Assembly: GCA_028671895.1 (NCBI GenBank)
Contig: CM053801.1
Location: 18,265,375 to 18,329,374, forward strand
Source of the DNA: Oenanthe sinensis
Lineage: Eukaryota; Streptophyta; Magnoliopsida; Apiales; Apiaceae
DNA: 64,000 nucleotides
Direction of reading: 5' to 3'
In this document: one piece after another, positions 1 through 11,196 of the stretch
Position numbering within the stretch: the first letter of the stretch is position 1
Layout of the letters: each line of letters starts with the position of its first letter
The notes under the pieces: model-generated
The model's input: the letters and a program-made list of their open reading frames with translations, nothing else
What the model was told of the DNA's origin: nothing
Databases searched by the model: none
Position numbers and translations under genes: made by a program

Positions 1-1212
1 TTATTTTGGCAAGATTGACCTTTTCCTAAAGGAAATGAGGACGATATCGCTAGGTCAAGATGCAAGAGTCCTTTGGTAGTTTTAAATTATCTGAAGAATA
101 TCAAAATTTTCAGTGAGGTGGCTTCATTTAAAAGAATCCTAAATTCTGTGGCATATTCAGATGCTATTTCCGCTACTAATTCTGGTTGTTGTCAAATAAT
201 GGAAAAAGCATTTAATTGTCACTTGTATAAGAGTAGTAAGGTTCTCCTAGCTTTAAAGAAAAGATGATTCGAGAACTTGGAATGTGTTGGATTGACAAAT
301 TGATCGATTCAAATTTAAGCTAAAAGAACTAGATATTTTAATAAAAATGTAAAATTTAAGTCAACTACACGACAAGCAGAGCTAGAAATGAGCAAACTTT
401 CCTACCCCCTTAAAAGTTTAACTGCTGTCTCTTTCTGCCGATCGTTTAATTATACTGTGCTTCCTCTATTAAGCATCTTTATGAAAAACCACAAGGTATT
501 ATATTGAAAAGTTTCATTACAAATATGACTGAAATCTTTTTGTTTAGCTAGCTATCAAGCGAAAACAAGAGCATCACCAGAAATAACACTATTTTGATAT
601 TAAAAAAAATCAAGGAAATGAGCATAACACGTGATGTGATAGGTAGAGATCTTACAATACTGAGAACAGGAGAACAACTTTTCTTGAATTGAACGAGGCA
701 GACCGCTTATATTTCCTCAGCCTGTTATTTGGCATGTCATGAGCTCTTTCAGGACCATTTTTATCTGTAAAATCATAACAACATTTGTAAATAATACAGT
801 TCCACTAATATGTCAAAATTGAATGAAAAATGTGTACAGGTCATTTTAGAAACAGTATATCTTCATAATCCTGTATTTTTAGTTTTATTATGAAATTTCT
901 CAAACCTGTAATTATGTAAATAGAATACAGGAAAGAACTGGAATATGAAAACAAACAAACTTGGGTGGCACTTAGGATGCAAATACACCAAGTGGATGTG
1001 TTCTCATTCTCATTAAAACAAATAAATTTCAAAAAATTGTGAAGTAAATTGTCAAAAATGATTAATAGTGCCGACATGTCATTTCAGATTTTTTTTTGCT
1101 AATTTGTCATTTCAGAATTGGTTATGGTATTTCAGCTAAGGCTTTTGTATATATGACACAAGGAAAAAAATACAGAAAGTCTCATGGCTGCACTATAAGA
1201 TAGCATGCACCT
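1..1212. other. Intergenic, no gene seen
   Basis: AT-rich sequence. It contains only short open frames with no recognisable domain and no convincing splice-site context. The left end may hold the edge of a neighbouring gene or old repeat, but nothing supports a call. The last part should be the 3' UTR and downstream region of the minus-strand gene ending at 1213. Confidence 0.4.
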
Positions 1213-2742
1213 CTAAAATCGAACTTCGGCAACACAAGGTTCTTGTCCATTAACATCTGCATAATTTTCTCCCCCATTTGTATGCTTATCTGTCTTTGCA
1301 TTGTCTTCTGCAAATTGTGTATAATTGTCAAGTCAAATTGAACGACTTGTTATGAAGTATGAAAATAAAAGATGCCTGAAAAGAGAAAGAATCTATGAAC
1401 TATGAAGCATTACGTGATAAGAAGTTAAGGTTCTCATGAGAACCCTTACCGCTACTACTTGATATTAAAATTTTAATATGGGGGAGAGCATATATATGTG
1501 CAGTGTTTTGAATGGAGCTTACTGTTGAAGGATTTTCAATCTTTCCATTTCCGATAGGTTCAGTTTTGGTTTTTGTTTTCTCTGATCTTCCCTTCTCAAG
1601 ATCCGCATCTGCAATGCATGGGAAATAAACATCGACATTTCCCATATTCCCTTTAAATTTGTTTTGACCACTAAAAACGGCATCCAAGGACAGAGAACGC
1701 TCCAATGACCGGGGAACTTCTAAGCCATTTAAGACAGAAATTTTTGATTCACATCTAGGAATGGCAGTGCTTTGATCAGGCAGCACTGCAATTTTATAGG
1801 AATCTTGGTCCTGCACAAAGGAATTCAAATCAAGATATCAATTTATCTTATTTACTAAAGCCAACTCAACTAAATGGATCTAATATTATGCCTCCAAAGC
1901 AACCAGGAAAGAGCAAAAGGAGTTAAGAACTTCAGATGAAAGAAGAATATAAAGAAGGATCACGATGAGCTAAATTTGTCAAAACGAATAATACAGTTAA
2001 GGGAAAAGTACTTGCACGGTGGCATCGTCTTAATTATGGTAGGGAACAACATAAAAACTCACTTTCTAATGTCCTGTACATTGTGAGGATGGACCATATA
2101 CTACCAATATATCATCTTAAAGGCTAGTACCAGTTCCTCTCCATACTGAGGACAATGACTACTCATGTTGCTTCAATAGCTCAAACATTAAATGTTCCAA
2201 CTGAAGTTGTACATACACATAAACCTAATTAACACTTTGGCTAGAGAAAAATTGAGCCTGACAGCCAGTTCTAATAGAACTAATAGAAATTCTACCACTA
2301 ACAAAAGTATGAAATAGTGACATTTATCTCTATCAAGCAGGTTCCCTGAGCTCTAGTAGATTATCTGCAGATAAAATGAACTACGAGTGAATTTTTTTTT
2401 TAATGATTTTTCTAAATAAATTAAATCAGGGTATTTTTATGATAGGAATCATTTGACTTAACAAAAGAAATGCATAAATAGCGTATGAAGTAAAAAAAAG
2501 AGCATAAGCAGAAGTTTACATCTGCCAAGTGCCAACTACACACACATTACACACACACTATGGATAAAACAAACTTGTCCTAAACGCATATAATGTAGTT
2601 ATGCGATTAGATTTTAGCTAGAAATCTGTATACAGTAGAAGTAGAAATACAGATAAAGACATTGATAGGCTTAAATCGACAAGCAATAATGAGAGTGGAG
2701 TGAAACTACAAATCTTACCTCTTCGCATGAATTCACCGCCAT
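1213..2742 (-). CDS. Small three-exon plant protein of unknown function
   Basis: I do not recognise this protein. Reading the minus strand, exon 1 is 2742-2719 (MAVNSCEE) and ends at an AG|GTAAGA donor. Exon 2 starts at 1810 after TTTGTGCAG and ends at 1450 with a strong G|GTAAGG donor. Exon 3 is 1307-1213 and ends in TAG. The joined frame is 480 nt, 159 aa, with no internal stop. It is polar, with a Ser/Leu-rich stretch (RSLERSLSLDAVF), a Lys/Thr-rich stretch (KTKTKTE) and a short hydrophobic run near HIYALPHIKILISSSS. I see no signal peptide or membrane segment. A second donor inside exon 2 (ACA|GTAAGC, after 1523) keeps a different open frame through exon 3 and stops at 1182, giving about 145 aa, so the C-terminus is uncertain. 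GA-rich repeats lie just upstream of the ATG. Confidence 0.5.
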
Positions 2743-3090
2743 TGCAGACAAAATGACCAGAGAGAGACAGCAGAGAGAGAGAGAGCAAAGATTTTAATAG
2801 ACAGAGTTCACAGTTTGTGTTTGAGTATATTACGTACTCTATGTCTCTATGTATCGACACACATATCCACACGGAGAGACAATGTAGTAGTCGTAGTAAT
2901 TGTAGTAAGAGGAGAGAGATTGAGTGTGTGTGTGTGAGAGAGAGAGAGAAATGAACGTTACAAAATGAAGTACAAACACACACATCGAAAACTCGAGCTA
3001 TTTGCTTATTTTATTACTACTCACTCTTGAAAAATACGGACTCCGTTTATTTTATTTTTTAATAAAAACGTTTTATTTATTTATTTATTT
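2743..3090 (-). promoter_or_regulatory. GA-rich leader and upstream region of the minus-strand gene
   Basis: Just upstream of the ATG at 2742 lie (GA)n tracts at about 2760-2785 and 2910-2950. On the gene's strand they read as CT-rich leader sequence, which is typical of plant 5' UTRs. No clear TATA box was picked out. Confidence 0.35.
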
Positions 3091-3547
3091 CAGAGAAAAG
3101 TACACTTTGTGTACCTGCAGTTTGGGTTTCCAGCACTTTGCTATAATAAAGTTCCAAATTCTGTAAAGACAATATTACACTATCTAAAATTTTATACTTT
3201 GTGTACTTCCATTAAAAAAGACTAACGTCGTGAGAGTATTTGTGAAATTTTATTGAGAAATGTGCACTTTGTGTACCTGCAGTTTGGGTTTTCCAGCACT
3301 TTGTGTACCTGCAGTTTGACACTTTATTATGACAAGTGCTCGAAGCCTCAAACTGCAGGTACACAAAATGCACTTTTCTCAATAGAATTCCACAAATACC
3401 CTCCCGATGTTAGTCTTTTTTGACGGAAGTACACAAAATATAAAACTTTAGATAGTGTAGTATTGCCTTTGCAGAGTTTAAAACTTTATTATGGCAAGTG
3501 CTAGAAGTCCCAAACTGTAGGTACACAAAGTGCACTGTTCTCTTTGT
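3091..3547. repeat. Long fold-back (inverted-repeat) MITE-like element
   Basis: The left arm (about 3091-3320) and the reverse complement of the right arm (about 3320-3547) align along almost their whole length. Outer ends read CAGAGAAAAGTACACTTTGT and, reversed, CAAAGAGAACAGTGCACTTT. The core unit ACTTTGTGTACCTGCAGTTT recurs in direct orientation within the left arm (about 3105, 3270 and 3300) and inverted in the right arm. The arms are diverged, so this is an old hairpin. It has no coding capacity, and its target duplication was not resolved. Confidence 0.75.
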
Positions 3548-3571
3548 TGTATAAAAATTTCGATTTGATTA

Positions 3572-4685
3572 TGTTATTGATTGTGTTGTTAACAGTGTAA
3601 TCAACTAAAATTACTTAGTCTCAATTTATAATAAGCTAAGTAAAATGTACTGTCATATATGTATATTGACAGTATATTTAGATAGTCACTTAAAACCAGC
3701 ATGTTTGACATAGCATAAGTAGGTTGCAGTAAGTTTAATAGTTACTGTCTTGTACAAATATAATAACATAATCCATGAAATAGAAGTTCACAAAGTGTTC
3801 ATACACAACATGAGTCATACTCACGACAGTAACATTCGACACTCAAGCCTATGACAGTATATTCAAGTAACAATACAAAGGAATAAATGACAACAACTAT
3901 TCTCTTGACAGTAACTTGATGGAGAATGAAGACTCGAAGACAGCAAGTATTATTGACAACATCATTGGCGGGGATAGTTGACAACAATTTTGGAGACATT
4001 ATGTTTCAATGAACTATCAAGGCTTGGCAACAAAGTATGCGGAGCCGAAGATACTGTCATCATAGAGAAGCTAGAAGTTGACAATACACTTTTAGTGAAG
4101 TTGACAGTCTGTTCCAAGTAGCAGATTAGATAGTGAAAGCACAAAGAATGATTTGGACATGTCTATCTAGTCTGTCAAGTCTACTACTGCAACTTGGGAG
4201 AAGACAAATAAAAAGATAAAGTGTGTTCCAAGAGTCAAGGATTTCTGTACATCTTAGAACAACTTTACTTACAAAGGGCATGAAGCCAGGTTGAATAGGA
4301 AAAATAAGGTTTCTATTTCAAGTTTTATTCTAGGACAAAGAAAAAGTGCACCTGCAAGTGATATATATGTTCCAGTATAAATACATATATCTCACAAGCA
4401 CTTTTCCTAATGCAACTGAGCTAGATTTCCTCTCAAGTATAGAAACATTAGCAAATTCATTGTTATTATTTTTATTGAAACTGAAATCTATTTCCAGTCA
4501 GTTGTAGCAAATAAAAAATAATTAAATTATTTTTGAAAGTTTAAAAAAGTCGTCTTCTTTATTTACTTTGATTGTTTGCATATTAAACTTGTTAATTATA
4601 AATCTTGTTTGTTATTAGCAAGAAATTGTTATAATTAATCAAGTTGCATTCAACCCCCCTTCTGCGACACTTATCTTACTTAACA
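3572..4685 (+). repeat. 5' LTR of the copia element
   Basis: It runs from TGTTATTGATTG to CTTACTTAACA, 1114 bp. It pairs with the 1112-bp 3' LTR, for example at the shared AACAGTGTAATCAACTAAA near the start. A TATA box (TATAAATA, 4376-4383) marks the likely promoter. Many TGACAGTA/TACTGTCA motifs occur, for example near 3650, 3668, 3830, 3852, 3907, 4052 and 4103. Confidence 0.92.
4376..4383 (+). promoter_or_regulatory. TATA box of the 5' LTR
   Basis: TATAAATA, conserved in the 3' LTR (17145-17152) and, reversed, in the solo LTR near 61380. Conservation across three copies supports it as the family promoter. Confidence 0.6.
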
Positions 4686-4687
4686 AC

Positions 4688-4699
4688 TGGTATCAGAGG
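4688..4699 (+). other. Primer binding site (initiator tRNA-Met)
   Basis: TGGTATCAGAGG lies two bases inside the 5' LTR end. It matches the usual plant copia primer site, complementary to the 3' end of initiator tRNA-Met. Confidence 0.88.
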
Positions 4700-4702
4700 G
4701 GC

Positions 4703-7320
4703 ATGTTTAACATATCTAACTTGAAAAGATCCAAGATGAGTGCACAGAAAGTAAGTAGTATAAAAATACCTGCCTTTGACAAAGAACATTACAACATTTG
4801 GAAAAGAAAAATGTTGTTATTGATAAAAACAACCAACTCACTTTATCCTGGTATTCTGGAAAATGGTCCTTTTATACCTCAATCATATGTACCTGAAACC
4901 ATAGTAGAAGGTGGACAATACCTGCCTACTGGGTTCCTAAAAAGGTTTCAGAGTACAATGATACTGAAAAAGAAAAAGTATCTCTGGATGATTATTTACA
5001 ATTCATAATCATTGAAGTACTTGATAATGTTATGTACAACAATACTGTCAACTGCACAAGTGCCAAACAAATATGGGAAACCATTGACATACTCTGTGAA
5101 GGTACAAAAGAGGTGAAAGACAACCAAATACAAATATTGGTGTCTCAGTATGAGGTCTTTATGGCCAAATCAAGTGAAGGGTTGACTGAGATGTTTGAGA
5201 GGTTCAACAGGTTTATAAATGACTTGCAGTTGTATGGAAATTTTTATGACAAACAGGAAGTAAACATGAAATTCATGTTAACCTTCCTAACCATTTGGAG
5301 CACAATGTAACTGCTATAAGAGAATGGAGAGATATGTGAAAAGTATCTCTTGAAACTCTATATGGCATTCTCAAAACGTATGAGCTAGAGCTGTTACAAA
5401 AGAGAATTATCCAGTCTAGACAAAGATGAAAGTTGACCAACACATCAAATGTTCTAGTAGCTCAAGATCCAAAGATGTTGCAGTTACAAGAGTCTCAACA
5501 TCAACAAGTCAAGATTGAAGAGATTACTGATGAAGATGAAAGTGTTACACTTGAACTCAAGGAAGGTGATGAAGATGAGTTCTACACCTTGGATGAACTT
5601 GACAACATGGAAAACAAAACTATAGCCTACATGGCAAGAAAGTTCTCAAACCTGTGATTCAAGAAGAACAAGTCTTTCAAGCCCAAAGGACAAGGCTCCC
5701 GGTTCAACAAATGAAACACTTCAAAACCTGGAGAAAATGGCAAAGGTAAATACAAGACAAGAATGGTGGACAAATCTAAGATGCTACAACTGTAATGAGA
5801 TGGAGCATTTTACAACTGAATGCAAAAATCCAAAGAAAATGAGAAGAAATGACAATGACTATGAGGAACTAAAGGCAAAGTATGATGCCATGCCTTGCTC
5901 AAAAAGCAACAAGGAAGGGCATTTGTAGCTGAAGGCAAATGCTGAGAGGAATATGATGAAGAAGAAGAAGAAGAGTATGAAAATCTTGCTCTCATGGAAA
6001 ACTCTGGAGAAGAATCTTCTACTTCATCAAGTCGGGTACCCATTCTTACTACTGTTGATATGATTGCATCTCAGTGTAAAAAAACTGTTGAAAGTCTGAG
6101 TTCTGAAATCTTTAATATTCATACAAACATGCTAGCTGCTAATGAAGAAATTGTCAAACTGACTAATGCCAATGAATCATTAAAATGCAAGAATGAAGAA
6201 CTAGAGCTTAGATAGAATTCTTTTGAGTCCTTACAACAAGAAAATAAGATTCTTAAGAACAAGGTAGTCTATGCTTCTCAGATTGAGGAATTTCTCGGAA
6301 AATAGATAATTGAAAATGAGCTTAAAATCAAAGCCTATAAAAATTCTTCTTCATTGTTAAAATCATACCATGTTGATAATATTGAAAATCAAAAGATAGG
6401 TATAGGGTTTAACTATGAGAAGAAAAATGGTAAGAAACATGCAGTAGAGGAAGACACTAAAATTGACAAACCTACTGTCAGACCCTCTATACTAAGAAAA
6501 GTAAAAAATTCAATGTTTAAAAAGATTGAGTTTGAATTTGATGAGGAATCTCTAATTCTTAAACAAGAACTAGATGATGAGGACAATGACACTGTCACTA
6601 AAACCATTAGGTCAAAAGATACTGTCAAAATTCCCAAGACAGTTAGTTTTGCCCTTGATAGTACTCAGGGTCTAGAAGATGCTGTCAATACTAGCAAAAC
6701 AGTAAGTTCAGAAGTTGCTGTCAAGATAGTAAGATCAAATCATACTGTCAAGACAGTTCCATCTCAACTTACTATCAACACTAGTAAGACAGTAACTTCT
6801 AAACCTGCTGTCATGAAGACCAAGAAGAACAAAAATGTAAAGTTAGGAATAAATAAAAAGAATAATTATGATTACATTCCTAATGCTCCTAGAAAATTGT
6901 GTAACAATTGTGGGTCTTCTAGTCATTTAACTCATGCTTGTACCAAGAATAAGTCTGAAGTGAAACATGCTACATCTGTTAATGGAAACTTGCATAGTAC
7001 TCCCTTTATAGACAAACAAACATATCATTGTGGAAATAATGATTGCATGTCATGTAAATTGAACATGCTAAGTATCTGCTTTAACATGCCTATTGCTTCA
7101 AAACTGAGAAGGCAAAGACTTCAAGCCCTCCTAAAGTTAGGATGGGCAAGCCACCCAGAAACAAGAATCCAAAACCAATTATCAAATCTAAATGGGTGGC
7201 CACAAGAGTTTTGCTCAAAATAAATGAGAATCAATTGCCTGAAACTAAAATAAACTGTGATACAGCTAAGCCAGATGGAACCAATGAGAATTGGGTACCA
7301 AAAGTAACTTAAAAATTTTG
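4703..7320 (+). pseudogene. Broken gag of the copia element
   Basis: This is the remains of the capsid/nucleocapsid region. Pieces in several frames run in order: 4703-5008 (start of gag, with the IPAFDKEHYNIWKRKM block), 5032-5310 (gag core, SAKQIWETIDILCEG), 5433-5657 (acidic), 5737-5928 with a CCHC zinc knuckle (CYNCNEMEHFTTEC, C-x2-C-x4-H-x4-C), 5994-6215 (coiled-coil-like), and 6354-7223 with a second CCHC-like knuckle (CNNCGSSSHLTHAC). At least three frame changes and several stops separate them. The 6590-6815 part encodes repeated Thr-Val dipeptides written with ACTGTC or ACAGTT, the same motif that fills the LTRs. The last frame ends with WVPKVT just before the protease. Confidence 0.85.
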
Positions 7321-7322
7321 CT

Positions 7323-10300
7323 TTGCAGGGCAACAAGAAAAATAAAAGAATCATGTGGATCATTGACAGTGGATTCTCAGGACACATGACAGGTGATAAA
7401 GTTCTGCTATCACAGTTCAAGGAAATGGTTGACCCATATGTAACCTTTGGTGACAACAACATTGGTTTCACAATGAGATATGACATTCTAGAAGTTGAAA
7501 ATTTAAAGATTGAAAAAATTCCTCTAGTGAATGGATTGAAGCACAATTTATTGAGTGTTACTCAATTTTATGAAAGAAGATTCAAAGTGGGATTTGATAA
7601 AGACAAACTCTCAATTATCAAAGGAAGCCTATTCATTGCTGACCCTGATTCAGTTAGAAAGGATAAAATCTACTGTTTCTACAGTAACGCTTCATCTTCT
7701 GAAAGTTGGTTGTGGCACAAGAAGCTCTCTCACTTAAATTTCAAAGCTATGAATTATTTGATGAAGAGAGAATTGGTGAAAGACCTTCCTCAACTTGAAT
7801 TTTGTCAAGAAGGATTATGTGAGGATTGTCAAAAAGGGAAACTAAGGAGATCTACTCACAAAATCACTCCTAGTGGTTCAATAAGTGAAGCTTTTCAACT
7901 TATTCATTTGGACTTATTTGGTCCTGTGAATGTGCAGTCACCGGCAAATAAAAGATATGTCCTGGTGATGGTTGATGATTTTTCAAGATACACTTGGGTG
8001 AGGTTCTTGACAATCAAGGATGACGTTGCACAAGAAATTATTGATCTAGTAAGATTCCTTGACAAGAATCTCAAGTTCAAAGTTCAAATCCTGAGGAGTG
8101 ACAAAGGTACTGAATTCAAAAATAGTATCATGAATGATTTCTGCAAAGACAATGGCATTACTCAATAATTCTCTACACCAAGGACACCTCAACAAAATGG
8201 TATTGTGGAAATGAAAAATAGAACTCTCATTGAGGCTACAAGAACCATGTTGAGTGAACCAAGACTTCCTACTTACTTCTGGGGTGAATCTATTAATATA
8301 GCCCGTTATACTCAAAATAGGACTGTGGTCAACAAGGCTTTTGGAAAAATACCGTATGAGTTGCTAACAGGAAGGAAACCTACTGTCAAGTACTTTCATG
8401 TTTTTAGAAGCAAATGCTATATCATGAAAGACTCAATAGAGGTCACATGGAAGTTTGATACTAAAGCATATGAAGGAATATTCATGGGATATGGAATTGA
8501 AAGAACAACATATAGAGTCTATATCATTGATCACAAGATTGTGGATGAAAGTGTAAATGTTACTTTTGATGAAACCAAGTTTTCTGGTGTTAAAGGAAGT
8601 CAAGAATCAGAATCCTTAGATTTTGAGAATCAAGGCTATTTGGAAGAGATTGATGAAGATTCACCAAGAGTTGAGCACACAATTTCTTGTCCAACTATGG
8701 TTCCTAATCAACCTGCAGATAATGAAGAAACTGTTCAAACAACATATTTATCTGGGAATGTTCCCATGAATAGTGGACTTAAAGAAATTGATGTTGTCAA
8801 CAGTACAAGAGTAAAAGATGCTGTCAACCAACAAAGTGCAGAAGACTCAAGTGATTCACTTATAGAAACAAAGTGGAACATCGATCACACAAATGATTTA
8901 ATAATTGGTGATCCAGGAACAAGAGTCAAGACTAGAAGAAATGTTGTAAATGAATGCATGTACCCCTGCTTCTTATCTCAAGTTAAGCCTAAAACTCTGG
9001 ATGAAGCACTACTTGATCCATATTAGATAAATGATATGCAAAAAGAACTCAACCAGTTTGAGAGAAGCTATGTATGTGAATTGGTACCTAGACCAAAGAA
9101 CAAGTCTGTGGTTGGTACCAAGTGGGTCTACAGAAACAAGATGGATGACAGTGGAATTGTCACTAGAAATAAAACAAGACTAGTAGCAAAAGGATACTGT
9201 CAACAAGAAGGAATTGATTATGATTAAACATTTGCACCTGTTGCCAGACTTGAAGCCATAAAAATTTTCTTGGCTTTTGCTGCATTCAACAACTTCAAAG
9301 TATTTCAAATGGATGTTAAAAGTGCATTCCTAAATAGAGAACTAGAAGAAGAAGTTTATGTTGAACAGCTCCCAGGCTTTGAAGATCCAAAAATGAAAAA
9401 CTTTGTGTACAGACTGCTCAAAACACTGTATGGTTTAAAACAAGCACCAAGGGCTTGGTATGCCACCATTTCCAAGTTTCTCCTTGAGAACAACTTCACA
9501 AGAGGGATTATGGATAAGACTCTTTTCTACAAAAAACATGAAAATGATATCATTCTGGTCCAAGTCTATGTAGATGACATCATCTTTGGCTCAACAAATG
9601 AAGAACTGTGTAAAAAATTCTCTGAGTTAATTCAGAACAAATATGAGATGAGCATGATGGGTGAATTAATATTCTTTCTTGGACTTCAATTCTACCAAAA
9701 GGAATATAGAATATTCATTTGCCAAACCAAATATGTCAAAGATCTTTTGAAAAGATTTGATATAGAAGACTCATCACCTGCAAAGACTCATATCTCAATA
9801 ACAACTCAACTTGACAAGAATCCAAAATGAAAGAAGGTGGACAATAAAATGTATAGAGGAATGATTGGTTCTCTCCTCTATTTAACTGCTAGCAGGCCTG
9901 ACATCATGTTTGCAACAAGTCTGTGTGCAAGATTTCAATCTAATCCAAAAGAGTCACATTTAATGGAAGTTAAAAGAATCTTTAGATACTTGAAATGCAC
10001 TCAAGATTTAGGCCTTTGGTATCCTAAAGAATCTGGTTTTGACTTAATTGGCTATTCAGACTCAGACTATGCTGATTGCAGAATAGACATGAAGAGTACA
10101 ACATAGAGCTGTCAGTTTTTGGGAGAAAGATTGGTCTCATGGTTTAGCAAGAAGCAACATTCTGTGTCAAATTTAACTGCAGAGGCTAAATACATTGCAA
10201 CTGGTAGTTTTTGTGCTCAGTTACTTTGGATGAAGAATCAACTGTTGGACTATGACTTGGTATTACAAGGAATTCCCATCTTTTGTGACAACACAAGTGC

Positions 10301-10514
10301 AATAGTTATTTTTGAAAATCTTGTTCAACACTCCAAAACTAAACATATTGACATCAAACATCATTTCATTTGAGAGTATGTGGAGCAAGACACAATCAAG
10401 CTAATATATGTGCCCACAGAGAAGTAACTTGTAGAAATTTTCACCAAACCATTGGATGAAAAGACATTTAACAGGCTAGTGAGTGAACTAGGTATGCTAA
10501 ATTTACCCTGTTAA
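7323..10514 (+). pseudogene. Broken copia pol: protease, integrase, RT, RNase H
   Basis: A single reading frame runs the whole length without a frameshift but is cut by seven premature stops (8166, 9024, 9225, 9828, 10104, 10371, 10425). The natural end is at 10512-10514. Protease: DSGFSGHMTGD near 7360. GAG-pre-integrase: WLWHKKLSHLNF near 7710. Integrase: HLDLFGPV and VDDFSRYTW, with the RTPQQNGIVE block just after the first stop. RT: KWVYRNKMD, the FQMDVKSAFLN block and the catalytic YVDDIIFG near 9570. RNase H: SDSDYAD, TAEAKY and CDNTSA. The order is that of Ty1/copia. Some stops look like transitions of Trp, Arg or Gln codons (TGG to TAG, CGA to TGA, CAA to TAA), as expected from deamination of methylated cytosines. 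Confidence 0.93.
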
Positions 10515-11196
10515 TGTAATTTTGTACCAAGTTGATTTAGTGATCAAAATTTTAGTTAACTGAAATTCACTATGAATTAATGGTCTGTTAAAGTGTTTTG
10601 ATTTATATCACAGTGGATACACATAATAAAATTTCACTGAGAGGTTAACTAATTTATTTTTAGTAACTTAGTTCATATGGTGTTAATAAAAAGTAGTGTC
10701 AAGTGTCTTGACAATATATTTTATCTATACTGTCATATCGTGATAAGTTATTGTCGAACACTTGAGGAGCATTGACAGCATAGTATGCGGGACTGAAACT
10801 TACTACCAATAACATACTGTCAGTATTCGTTGATAATATAGTTTATTAAATCTCCGCATAACATACTGTCAACAGTTAAATTAGGGTTTATTGTTTATTT
10901 ATTTATTCTCTAACCGTTAATGTTACTGTCAAGAATATTTGTGTTTTAAAGGCGCACGAGTTACTATCAAACAAGGAATGGACTAAAGCAATTACAACCG
11001 TCAATTCAATCGATTGCCATTCTATCTTGACAATTTCTTTTTCATTTCATATAAATACAATCTTTAAAATTGCATTCATTTCTTACTTCTTAACTCTCCA
11101 ACTTTCAAACGCTCTAAAACCTCAAACTCTCTCTCTACAACTTCATCTTCTTCTTTCTCTTTCTCTTTAAATTTCTTAAATTTCTAATCTATCACC
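10515..11196 (+). promoter_or_regulatory. Spacer between pol and extra ORF, with promoter-like leader
   Basis: About 680 bp without coding sequence. TACTGTCA-type motifs occur near 10730, 10753, 10775, 10818, 10865 and 10924. A TATA box (TATAAATA, 11050-11057) is followed by about 100 bp of CT-rich, leader-like sequence with no ATG up to 11197. This looks like an internal RNA polymerase II promoter and 5' UTR for the downstream ORF, or captured gene sequence. Confidence 0.5.
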
